Shown in pieces: positions 1 to 6,428 of a stretch of DNA of 11,358 bases (its first letter is position 1; every line of letters begins with the position of its first letter). Position numbers and translations under genes: made by a program. The DNA comes from JAKPCT01 sp029553165 (GTDB lineage: Bacteria > Bacillota > UBA4882 > UBA8346). A model generated the notes under the pieces. The model searched no databases and had not been told where the DNA came from. It saw only the letters and a list, made by a program, of their open reading frames with translations. The stretch spans positions 1 to 11,358 of the forward strand of contig DAORZT010000071.1 of assembly GCA_035359995.1 (NCBI GenBank), written 5' to 3'.

Positions 1-1
1 C

Positions 2-53
2 ATACTAACTTATTTTGGCCGTTTTGTCTGTCTTAATTTCTGGTATCATTATA
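2..53 (+). repeat. Left copy of a 52-bp perfect inverted repeat
   Basis: This stretch is the exact reverse complement of bases 11307-11358; identity stops after base 53 (left GAGTGCC, right-hand counterpart TCTCCAC). The inner edge, read outward on the reverse strand, begins TATAATGATACCAG. Because both ends of the window stop inside the repeat, it is probably the edge of a multi-copy element such as an insertion sequence or small inverted-repeat element, but no transposase is visible. The first 13 codons of the small ORF at 15-233 lie inside it. Confidence 0.95.
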
Positions 54-233
54 GAGTGCCTGCCGTTTCTGGATATCTCGCAACTGATGGCGATGATCTT
101 CAGTAATCAATTAACTTCCAATCTGTCGATCGAACGGTATGATGGTGTATTTCGATGCCTTGTTGCGGGAGAAGAGTTTGAAAATGAAAATCTTTGTGAT
201 TTGTTGTGGGAAGCAGTGAAAAAGATGCTTTAA
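15..233 (+). CDS. Unrecognised short ORF, probable 3' remnant of a gene
   Basis: A 72-codon open frame starts with TTG and ends in TAA at 231-233. I do not recognise the family. The first 13 codons lie in the 52-bp repeat that also occurs, with different DNA downstream, at the other end of the window, so they are probably not native. Residues from about 14 onward (GAG at 54) look like the end of a soluble protein, closing with an acidic stretch and a helix-like tail ending AVKKML. No Shine-Dalgarno site precedes the TTG, and the frame has a stop just upstream (6-8). The simplest reading is a gene whose 5' part was cut off by the repeat element; a chance ORF is the alternative. It is co-directional with spoIIM and ends 123 bases before it. 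Confidence 0.4.
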   Translation: MAVLSVLISGIIIECLPFLDISQLMAMIFSNQLTSNLSIERYDGVFRCLVAGEEFENENLCDLLWEAVKKML

Positions 234-340
234 GTTAATTCTAAGCGGCCAGAAATAAAATTGAATCGTTGTATAAAACTAAACTTATAAAATTATCATA
301 TTTCCCCCTATTTGACCATAAAATTGTTAATGGAGTGGAC

Positions 341-349
341 AAGGGGGGA
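341..349 (+). promoter_or_regulatory. Ribosome binding site that sets the spoIIM start
   Basis: AAGGGGGGA lies seven bases before the TTG at 357 and four before the in-frame TTG at 354. The frame stays open upstream to TTG 312 and ATG 330, but neither has a Shine-Dalgarno site, and a start there would put this purine tract inside the gene. It therefore favours TTG 357. Confidence 0.65.
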
Positions 350-356
350 TTTTTTG

Positions 357-977
357 TTGCCAAAGTTGAAAACGTTAATTGCGTTGTACTTTAAAGACCG
401 GATCTTTTTAGTGGCGCTGGTGCTGATTCTTTTTGTTATGGGGATAATATTTGGCGTTTTAGCTGCACGATTAATGGAATTTGATCAAAAAGCCGATTTA
501 ATTAAATATGTAACCCAAGGACTTCATGAAACAACAATTGTCCAAAACAATGCTTATACCAAACAGACGATTATTGCCAATATTCAGACCGTCTTTTTCC
601 TGTTTTTCATGGGGATCAGTGTGATTGGGATTCCATTAGCATTACTGCTAATCTTTACCCGGGGTTTTATTCTGGGATTTTGTATGGGTTTTCTCCTTCA
701 GAACATGGGATTGAAGGGTGCGGTTGTGGTAATGGCCGGGATCGTGCCGCATAATTTATTGATCATCCCGGGGCTGTTATTGATGGTGGTGGCAATGATC
801 GATTGTGCTACGGCATTAGCTAAGATTAGGTTTACCAAACGGCAGGTCCCGATTGGGGAAGAACTGATTCGAAGTGCGGTTTTAACTCTGATTGTGTTGG
901 TGGTAATGATTGTCGCCGGATTGGTCCAAGGATATTTGACACCGGCATTGACTGGTTGGGTAGGCAGACTAATTTAA
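357..977 (+). CDS. spoIIM: Stage II sporulation protein M (SpoIIM family membrane protein)
   Basis: In the SpoIIM family this membrane protein works in the engulfment complex (with SpoIID and SpoIIP in Bacillus) that remodels septal peptidoglycan during sporulation. From TTG 357 the product is 206 residues, close to the family's usual 200-215. Hydrophobic segments lie at about residues 16-37, 75-100, 103-115, 120-148 and 172-192, and a PHNLLIIP segment at 131-138 sits where the family has its conserved Pro-His motif. The short N-terminal Lys-rich stretch is cytoplasmic-looking. It is followed by xerD on the same strand, an arrangement seen in several Firmicutes, and the two probably share a transcript. 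Upstream, TTGAAT (261-266) and TATAAA (286-291) are spaced 19 bases apart, a poor promoter match, and no clear sigma-E site was seen. The family call is confident; an earlier start at 312 or 330 is possible. Confidence 0.85.
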   Translation: MPKLKTLIALYFKDRIFLVALVLILFVMGIIFGVLAARLMEFDQKADLIKYVTQGLHETTIVQNNAYTKQTIIANIQTVFFLFFMGISVIGIPLALLLIFTRGFILGFCMGFLLQNMGLKGAVVVMAGIVPHNLLIIPGLLLMVVAMIDCATALAKIRFTKRQVPIGEELIRSAVLTLIVLVVMIVAGLVQGYLTPALTGWVGRLI

Positions 978-1062
978 TAATATCAAATTGGAAATCTTTC
1001 CTGTCTGCTTAAAAAAGGAGTTTATTTTAAAACTGTCGAAATTGTTAGAGGTTAAGTTAACA

Positions 1063-1069
1063 AAAGGAG
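1063..1069 (+). promoter_or_regulatory. Ribosome binding site that sets the xerD start
   Basis: AAAGGAG directly abuts an in-frame TTG at 1070, which is too close to serve it, but stands nine bases before the in-frame TTG at 1079. The second TTG is therefore the better start. Confidence 0.7.
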
Positions 1070-1078
1070 TTGACCAAA

Positions 1079-1969
1079 TTGTACGATACCCTACAAGATT
1101 ATCTTAATTATTTGTCAGTTGAACGCGGGTTATCAAAAAACACTTTGGAATCTTATGAAAGAGATCTACGGCAATACTTGACTTATTTAAAAGAGAAAAA
1201 ACGGATGGGATTATCAGAAACAACTCAGGCTACTGTTATTGGATACTTACTCCAACTACAGGCTCAAGGAAAAGCGACGGCAACGCTGTCAAGAAGTTTA
1301 GCGGCAATCAAGTCTTATTATCATTATCTGTTTCGTGAAGATAAGATTGAGCGGGATCCAACGATCAATCTGGATGCGCCGAAACAAGAGAAGAAGTTAC
1401 CCAAGGTTTTATCGGTTGAAGATGTTGAACGTTTATTGGCGCAACCTGATCTCAAAACACCGGCCGGGATTCGTGACCGGGCAATGTTAGAAATCTTATA
1501 TGCTGCCGGTTTAAGGGTATCCGAACTGGTTTCGTTACGATTGGGAGACGTAAATTTGGAGATGGGCTATATCAAATGCTATGGTAAAGGATCAAAGGAA
1601 CGAATTGTGCCACTTGGATTATATGCCACAAAGCATATTAAATTATATATTGAACATGCACGTAAGTTCCTTGCTTCCAGTATGAATGAGGATACTTTAT
1701 TCTTAAACCACCATGGTCATCGTTTGACACGGCAAGGTTTCTGGAAGATCATTAAAAAATATGCTGAAAATATCAATCTTGAAAATGAAATTACTCCGCA
1801 TACCTTAAGACATTCATTTGCAACCCATCTGTTGGAGAATGGCGCTGACCTGCGCTCGGTCCAAGAGATGCTTGGTCATGCTGATATCTCCACTACACAG
1901 ATTTATACGCACCTTACCAAAAGTAAGATTAAAGAGGTCTACGACAAGACTCATCCACGCGCGTTATAA
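1079..1969 (+). CDS. xerD: Tyrosine recombinase XerD
   Basis: This is a site-specific recombinase of the XerC/XerD family, which resolves chromosome dimers at dif near the terminus. From TTG 1079 it has 296 residues, the usual length. The N-terminal SAM-like DNA-binding domain spans about residues 1-90 (core YLSVERGLSKNTLESY), and the catalytic domain spans about 105-290. All six catalytic residues are visible: Arg146 (AAGLRVSEL), Lys170 (YGKGSKER), His241 and Arg244 (HTLRHSFATHLL), His267 (MLGHADISTTQIYTH) and nucleophile Tyr276. XerD is preferred over XerC because of the sequence pattern and the spoIIM neighbour. No phage or integron context is seen, so this is the housekeeping enzyme. The gap after spoIIM is about 100 bases with no clear terminator, suggesting co-transcription. 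A strong terminator follows. Confidence 0.93.
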   Translation: MYDTLQDYLNYLSVERGLSKNTLESYERDLRQYLTYLKEKKRMGLSETTQATVIGYLLQLQAQGKATATLSRSLAAIKSYYHYLFREDKIERDPTINLDAPKQEKKLPKVLSVEDVERLLAQPDLKTPAGIRDRAMLEILYAAGLRVSELVSLRLGDVNLEMGYIKCYGKGSKERIVPLGLYATKHIKLYIEHARKFLASSMNEDTLFLNHHGHRLTRQGFWKIIKKYAENINLENEITPHTLRHSFATHLLENGADLRSVQEMLGHADISTTQIYTHLTKSKIKEVYDKTHPRAL

Positions 1970-2042
1970 GTTTGGTTTAAGTGATGTTCTATTAATTATA
2001 ACGGATTAGCTGGACTTAAGTTACAAAGTTAAATGAATTTTT

Positions 2043-2075
2043 TAAAGGAAGTTTTCAGAACTTCCTTTATTTTTT
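2043..2075 (+). terminator. Rho-independent terminator after xerD
   Basis: An 11-bp perfect stem, TAAAGGAAGTT (2043-2053) with AACTTCCTTTA (2059-2069), has a five-base loop TTCAG and is followed by TTTTTT at 2070-2075 and another T run after a single G. It lies 74 bases past the xerD stop and closes the spoIIM-xerD unit. Confidence 0.92.
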
Positions 2076-2138
2076 GTTTTTCGAAGGAATTTGTGGAATA
2101 CTTGAAGAAAAAACTAAATCAGCAAACGACAAATAGTA

Positions 2139-2176
2139 AGTCAAATTTTTCACAATAGGCTGTAAAAATTTTGACT
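2139..2176 (+). repeat. Imperfect inverted repeat (hairpin) upstream of rbgA
   Basis: AGTCAAATTTTT (2139-2150) pairs with AAAAATTTTGACT (2164-2176) with one extra base in the right arm, and ACA (2152-2154) with TGT (2161-2163) can extend the stem inward around a bulged C. It is not followed by a clean T run after a GC-rich stem, so it does not look like an intrinsic terminator. The right arm contains TTGACT (2171-2176), which could serve as a -35 box for rbgA with TAGATT (2192-2197), although a 15-base spacer is short. It may be an operator or a leader structure. Confidence 0.5.
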
Positions 2177-2222
2177 TTGTTGAACGGTTAATAGATTAGG
2201 ACTGCAAAAGTGAGGTTAGAGG

Positions 2223-3056
2223 ATGGATTCGACGATTCACTGGTATCCAGGGCATATGGCTAAGGCTAAGCGACAACTGAATGAGTTGATTAAATACCTG
2301 GATGTTATTTTAGAGATTAGAGATGCTCGGGTTCCGTTAGCGAGTCATAACAGCGATTTGGAGGTTATCTTAAAGAAACGGCCGAATATTGTCTTATTAA
2401 ATAAGATTGATCTTGCCGATCCCAAGGTGACTAAAGCCTGGAAGGAATGGTTTAACCGGCAGGATTATCCGGTGATCGAAGTGAATGGGAAGAATGGCGC
2501 CGGAACCAATCAGATCTGGCAACTGCTTAATACCAAATATTCGCCGTCTGGGTTTCGCAAATCGGTCCGGGTTGGGGTTGTGGGGATCCCCAATGTCGGG
2601 AAATCAACGATTCTTAACCGGTTGATTGGAAGTGGGACCGCCAAGACCGGTAATATTCCGGGAATAACCAGAGGAAAACAGTGGATTAAGAAAAAAGGAA
2701 TTGAAGTTCTTGATATGCCGGGTATCCTGCCGCCGAAGATCACCGATCAGGATGCCGGTTTGAAGCTGGCATTAATCGGTACGATTAAGGAACAGTTACT
2801 TCCGATTTATGATCTGGCGCTCTATCTGTTAGAACATTACGGAGAAGTGATCTTTCGGTGGAATGAAGCCGGGATTGAGGTTGATTCAGCTGAGTTGGGT
2901 TTGGAATGGTATGCAAGAAAAAGAGGCTTTTTACTAAAGGGAGGCGAACTTGACTTAAACCGTGCTGCAACTACCTTGCTGCAGGAATTTCGGAATGGAC
3001 GCCTCGGTCAGATAAGCTTAGAGGTTCCAATTATGACTGCGGCGCAGGACGATTAA
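2223..3056 (+). CDS. rbgA: Ribosome biogenesis GTPase RbgA (YlqF)
   Basis: RbgA is a circularly permuted GTPase needed for late 50S subunit assembly in Firmicutes. The 277-residue product shows the permuted motif order: G4 NKID at 60-63, then G1 GIPNVGKS at 121-128, G2 in PGITR at 146-150, and G3 DMPG at 164-167. The N-terminal HWYPGHMAKA (6-15) is the family signature, and a C-terminal helical RNA-binding region (about 175-265) follows. The ATG at 2223 is preceded by AGTGAGGT (2209-2216) at six bases. In Bacillus this gene follows rplS and precedes rnhB. Here rplS is not present and a reverse-strand gene separates it from rnhB. Its last 26 bases overlap the 3' end of that convergent gene. 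No terminator was seen downstream. Confidence 0.95.
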   Translation: MDSTIHWYPGHMAKAKRQLNELIKYLDVILEIRDARVPLASHNSDLEVILKKRPNIVLLNKIDLADPKVTKAWKEWFNRQDYPVIEVNGKNGAGTNQIWQLLNTKYSPSGFRKSVRVGVVGIPNVGKSTILNRLIGSGTAKTGNIPGITRGKQWIKKKGIEVLDMPGILPPKITDQDAGLKLALIGTIKEQLLPIYDLALYLLEHYGEVIFRWNEAGIEVDSAELGLEWYARKRGFLLKGGELDLNRAATTLLQEFRNGRLGQISLEVPIMTAAQDD

Positions 3057-4062
3057 CAATCCGCAGCAAAATAATCCCCCCAACAAAAGTAATCAGATTG
3101 TAGTTTAATAATCGTAAACAGAAGATGAAAAGTGCACGAATTTGCATCGGTACGAAATTAAAAAGGGTAAAGAAACCAAGCTCAAACAGGCCTGCTCCTC
3201 CTGGGACAGGCAGGTAAGAAATGATAAATACTAAGACAAACTGGATTAAAACGCTTTTAATAAAGATCCCTGTGGCTTTAATATTAAAAGCATAGATCAG
3301 AAAGGGAGCAATTGCAAAATTACAGATCCAGTAAGCCAAAGTAGCAGCAACTACCAGAAAAAAGCTATAACCTTTGCGGAACTGTTGGACCGAATCGTGA
3401 AACAGCTCAATTTCAGCAAGAAATTTATTAATTTGCGGTTCAATCTTCAGATAAAACCGGGTTTTCTCCAGCCGTTTTAAAGGGTAAGCGATTAACACTT
3501 TTGACAGTTTAGGATTGATGACAAATAAGATCAGGAATGCTGAAATGACGATTGAGATTGGAATCGCAACCGTTGTAACCTGATGTAAAATGCCATCAGG
3601 GAAATTGGTCCGGTAAAACCAAAGTAAGATTGGGGCAAACAATGTGAATAAAAGCGTTGATAAAACAACCCTCATTGTCACAATAGCGCTGGATTTACCG
3701 GGTTTAATTCCGGCTTGACAGAGCAGGAAAATTTGGGTCGGAACACCACCGGAATAAAATGGGGTAATATTTCCGATAAATGTCGCGGCAAGGTTGATAT
3801 TAATAATCTGTTTCAGAGATATTTTTTCTCCCAAAGCATGAGCAATCAGCAGAACGCGTAGCGCTTCAATAAACCAGGAAACCAATAAAGCCAATAAAGC
3901 TAAACCGGCGGCGGAATAGTTTAATTTCGTCCAATTTAAGTGATATCCGGATTGGTTATAAGATTGGAAAAGCAGGATTCCTGAGATGATCAGGGTGATG
4001 AACAAGACGATGCTTAATCCGGTTGGTATCCATCTTTTAATTTGGTTAGGCAGTTGTACCAC
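3031..4062 (-). CDS. Flippase-like / lysylphosphatidylglycerol synthase-type membrane protein (UPF0104)
   Basis: This 343-residue integral membrane protein has about eight hydrophobic segments (roughly residues 15-32, 50-75, 130-150, 163-183, 233-260, 267-284, 292-307 and 310-335). It matches the LPG_synthase_TM / YbhN-like family by its GNITPFYSGGVPTQ segment (about 97-109) and PVPGGAGLFE (about 285-294). The family comprises the membrane half of MprF and free-standing proteins thought to move lipids; there is no soluble synthase domain here, so a lipid flippase-like role is inferred, with the substrate unknown. The frame stays open to a TTG at 4077, but the Shine-Dalgarno GAGGAGGT (4075-4068) overlaps it and stands five bases before GTG 4062, so GTG is chosen. 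It is transcribed against rbgA and rnhB and splits that usual pair. Confidence 0.82.
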   Translation of the reverse strand: MVQLPNQIKRWIPTGLSIVLFITLIISGILLFQSYNQSGYHLNWTKLNYSAAGLALLALLVSWFIEALRVLLIAHALGEKISLKQIININLAATFIGNITPFYSGGVPTQIFLLCQAGIKPGKSSAIVTMRVVLSTLLFTLFAPILLWFYRTNFPDGILHQVTTVAIPISIVISAFLILFVINPKLSKVLIAYPLKRLEKTRFYLKIEPQINKFLAEIELFHDSVQQFRKGYSFFLVVAATLAYWICNFAIAPFLIYAFNIKATGIFIKSVLIQFVLVFIISYLPVPGGAGLFELGFFTLFNFVPMQIRALFIFCLRLLNYNLITFVGGIILLRIVNRPAPQS

Positions 4063-4067
4063 AAGGG

Positions 4068-4075
4068 ACCTCCTC
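4068..4075 (-). promoter_or_regulatory. Ribosome binding site that sets a GTG start at 4062
   Basis: On the reverse strand GAGGAGGT ends five bases before GTG 4062-4060. It overlaps the longer in-frame TTG start at 4077, which it therefore argues against. Confidence 0.75.
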
Positions 4076-4248
4076 AAAGAATATATAAGTTAAGTTCGTT
4101 TAATAGTATGATATTTCCTGCATGCAATTGCTGAATCTAAATATAAAAAATTCCAACAGAGTACCTTTTTAAAGTTTTTTTTTTCAAGTACCGATAATTA
4201 TAATGTTGATTGTTATTGGTGTTCTTAGATTAGTATATCGAACTTGAG

Positions 4249-4278
4249 TTGAAAAAATATTTATATTTATATTATAAA
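4249..4278 (+). promoter_or_regulatory. Putative sigma-A-type promoter of the rnhB operon
   Basis: TTGAAA (4249-4254) and TATAAA (4273-4278) are separated by 18 bases, 23 bases before the rnhB ATG. The region is very AT-rich, so chance matches are likely (for example TTGAGT at 4244-4249), and the call rests on position and consensus only. The divergent gap 4063-4301 holds a 10-T run (4175-4184) and otherwise nothing recognised. Confidence 0.4.
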
Positions 4279-4301
4279 AACTTTTCAAAGAAGATTGTGA
4301 A

Positions 4302-4979
4302 ATGGCCAAAAAAATTAAACAACCAAAAAAAGTACTCACCTATGAAGAACGTTTAGTTGAGGAGAGAGCTTGTTGGAGTCAAGGTTATTTGAGAGTTGCC
4401 GGCCTTGATGAAGCTGGGCGGGGACCGTTAGCCGGCCCGGTGGTGGCGGCAGCTTTTATTTTGCTGCCTGAGTTTAAGCTGGAAGATCTTAATGATTCAA
4501 AGCAACTAAGTGAGAAGCAACGGGAGGAGTTTTATCACTATTTGACCTCCGGTGAATGGGATTATGGGATCGGGATTGTTGAACCTGCGGAGATTGACCG
4601 GGTTAATATTTATCAAGCTTCACGTTTGGCAATGTTGCAGGCTTTACAGAATCTAAAGAATCCCCCAGACTATTTGCTGGTAGATGCTCTGGTTGTCCCG
4701 GAGACGGATCTCCCCCAAAAGTCGTTAATTCACGGTGATGCCCGTTCAATAGCAATAGCGGCAGCTTCGGTAATTGCCAAATATACTCGCGATCAGATCA
4801 TGCTCGATTATGACCGGCAATATCCAGGTTATTGTTTTGCGCAACATAAAGGCTATCCAACCAAGAAACATTATGAGATGTTAAGTAAGCTGGGGCCATC
4901 ACCGATTCATCGTCGTTCGTTTCGCTTAGAACCACGTACCAATCAATCTCTGGAACTCTTTAAGGAGCTGGATGCCTGA
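4302..4979 (+). CDS. rnhB: Ribonuclease HII
   Basis: RNase HII cuts RNA in RNA:DNA hybrids and starts removal of misincorporated ribonucleotides. The 225-residue protein has the family core: GLDEAGRGPLAGPVVAAA (34-51) with Asp36 and Glu37, DSKQLSEKQR (65-74), VDA with Asp128, GDARS with Asp146, AAASVIAKYTRD (153-164) and Asp170 in LDYDRQYPGY. The four-acid active site is complete. The Lys that usually precedes the GD of the third motif (KGD) is His144 here. The N-terminal 30 residues, with a basic start and YEERLVEERA, are a usual Bacillota-type extension. The Shine-Dalgarno is weak (AAAGAAG). The stop codon overlaps the next start as TGATG, so translation is probably coupled. It is first in a four-gene operon. 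Confidence 0.95.
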   Translation: MAKKIKQPKKVLTYEERLVEERACWSQGYLRVAGLDEAGRGPLAGPVVAAAFILLPEFKLEDLNDSKQLSEKQREEFYHYLTSGEWDYGIGIVEPAEIDRVNIYQASRLAMLQALQNLKNPPDYLLVDALVVPETDLPQKSLIHGDARSIAIAAASVIAKYTRDQIMLDYDRQYPGYCFAQHKGYPTKKHYEMLSKLGPSPIHRRSFRLEPRTNQSLELFKELDA

Positions 4980-6133
4980 TGAAGATTAACCTTCCTATCG
5001 CAGGCGTTAAACCGGTTAGTAGCATTGAAGTCCTCAATCTGCGGATAGGACAACAGATTGCCGGGAAAATAATCTCCGTTACTAATGACGAAGTTTTGCT
5101 TCAGATGGCGGGATATTCGTTGAGAGCAAGGTTGGACGGGGTTACGGTTAATCCCGGCTCCCATTATCGGTTTCAGGTGTTAGAGAGTAACAACGGTGAT
5201 CTTAAACTGAAGCTTTTAGCAGCACTCGATGGTGCGCCAGAAGCTAATCAAAGTATAGTCGCTGTTGATGAGAGGGTCAGCCCAAATCAAAATTTAATCA
5301 ATTTGCTCAATAAGTATGGGTTGGATCAAAACAGTGTCCCCAAATTAGTTGAAGAACTGCAAAAGTTTGAAACAAAGCATCAGTATCCGCTTAAACCGGA
5401 AATAATGGCTTTTATGTTAGCCCAACAGTGGGCAGTAACTCCTGGAACAACTATGTTTGCTTGGATTGCTAATGATCCGGAGTTACGAAACACCATCTGG
5501 AAGCTGCTCAAACAGTTATTGCCTGCTGACCAAGCTGACCGGGTACTACTGAATTCTGAAAGTGAAGCTGAAGTTATTAAAGAATATCTGATTAAAAATC
5601 ATGGACATCTGCATTCTCAAACTAAAACCGATGCAAGTGCCAGTACGGAACCGATTAATCATCGTGTTGAGAATAATGCTGAACCGGATTTACCTGAACA
5701 GTTACAAAAATTATTAGAGGCCAGTTGTCAATTACGTCCCAAAACTCAAACGGAAACCAATCTTTCCGTTGATAGCGCAGTGGTCCGTTTTCCGGTGCTT
5801 GATTTCCAACAACAGATTCATGAAGCTTCGATTGAATGGCAGTCGAACGGTAATCCCAACGAACCAGATCACTGTCAGCAACTGGTTAAATTGAAGGTCC
5901 CTACTGCTAATTTGGGTTTGATTGAAGTAGCAATAGGAGTGAATATGGACCTCCTGAAAGTTAATTTTACGGTTGAGAAAGAGCTGGTTAAAAATTTACT
6001 GCTGAGTAATAACGCAGAGTTAAAACGGTTACTGGAGGAGCAGTCGCTTAGTACGACGGCGCTGATCAATGTGAAGTTGAAACCGGATCAGACGATCAAT
6101 GTTGGGACAGGAGAATTAGATTTGTGGATGTAA
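4979..6133 (+). CDS. FliK-like / YlqG-like protein (flagellar hook-length control domain)
   Basis: This 384-residue soluble protein has no signal peptide. Residues about 18-80 form a small beta-rich domain (GQQIAGKIISVTNDEVLLQM, then a PGSHYRFQVL turn) like the N-terminal part of many Firmicute FliK/YlqG proteins. The middle (about 85-290) is low in recognisable features and ends in a polar linker. Residues about 300-368 (LVKLKVPTANLGLIEVAIGV, then an amphipathic ELVKNLLLSNNAELKRLLEEQ helix) resemble the C-terminal FliK domain, in which an LG-x-(I/V)-x-V strand precedes the helix. The gene begins by overlapping the rnhB stop (TGATG), with AAGGAG at 4962-4967, and ends inside the next gene. 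In Bacillus the equivalent ylqG sits in the same place and has no settled function. Family assignment is by pattern and position; a true hook-length role is not shown. Confidence 0.65.
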   Translation: MKINLPIAGVKPVSSIEVLNLRIGQQIAGKIISVTNDEVLLQMAGYSLRARLDGVTVNPGSHYRFQVLESNNGDLKLKLLAALDGAPEANQSIVAVDERVSPNQNLINLLNKYGLDQNSVPKLVEELQKFETKHQYPLKPEIMAFMLAQQWAVTPGTTMFAWIANDPELRNTIWKLLKQLLPADQADRVLLNSESEAEVIKEYLIKNHGHLHSQTKTDASASTEPINHRVENNAEPDLPEQLQKLLEASCQLRPKTQTETNLSVDSAVVRFPVLDFQQQIHEASIEWQSNGNPNEPDHCQQLVKLKVPTANLGLIEVAIGVNMDLLKVNFTVEKELVKNLLLSNNAELKRLLEEQSLSTTALINVKLKPDQTINVGTGELDLWM

Positions 6134-6414
6134 CTAAAAGAAACCCGCCTAAACAGCCAAAATATGCAGCGGCGCTTCGTTATCAGCCGGGGATTGATCA
6201 TGCTCCGGTAGTGGTAGCATCAGGACAAGGAAGGATTGCCGAAATAATTATGCAACTGGCGCAGGAGGCTGGGGTTCCTAGCCATGTTGAACCGACCTTG
6301 GCAAAGGTGTTGTCAGGGTTAGAGCCGGGAACTCCAATTCCTGAAGAAACTTATCATTTAGTTGCAACAATACTTGCTTTTATTTGGAAGATGGACCAAA
6401 AATATCAACAATAG
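6124..6414 (+). CDS. ylqH: FlhB C-terminal-domain-like protein (YlqH family)
   Basis: The 96-residue product aligns by eye with the cytoplasmic C-terminal domain of the flagellar export switch FlhB: AALRYQPG (16-23), APVVVASGQGRIAEIIMQLA (27-46), AGVP...PTLAKVL, GTPIPEETYHLVATILAFIW (74-93). FlhB's membrane domain is absent. The NPTH self-cleavage site, which in FlhB precedes the ALRY strand, is also missing: the N-terminus here is KRNPPKQPKY. This matches stand-alone YlqH proteins found beside rnhB in Firmicutes, whose function is not established. The GTG start at 6124 has AGGAG (6109-6113) ten bases upstream and overlaps the previous gene by 10 bases, so coupling is likely. The HD-GYP gene begins 15 bases after its stop. 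Confidence 0.85.
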   Translation: MDVTKRNPPKQPKYAAALRYQPGIDHAPVVVASGQGRIAEIIMQLAQEAGVPSHVEPTLAKVLSGLEPGTPIPEETYHLVATILAFIWKMDQKYQQ

Positions 6415-6428
6415 CAGGAGAGTGACTA

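Noticed and set aside
964..1008. GCAGAC ... GTCTGC inverted repeat with an inner GGAAATCTTTCC hairpin after spoIIM
   Set aside because: The arms are short, widely spaced and followed by A-rich rather than T-rich sequence, so it is not a convincing terminator.
1079..1969. Phage or integron integrase
   Set aside because: Length, catalytic spacing and the spoIIM neighbour fit housekeeping XerD; there are no attachment sites, cassettes or phage genes.
1818..2009. Open frame overlapping the xerD 3' end
   Set aside because: It runs in another frame through the catalytic HxxR region of xerD and has no start signal; it is a shadow of xerD.
4161..4184. CTTTTTAAAG followed by ten T's as a terminator
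   Set aside because: The stem is only four A/T-rich pairs and no gene ends nearby on that strand; it is probably just a homopolymer run.
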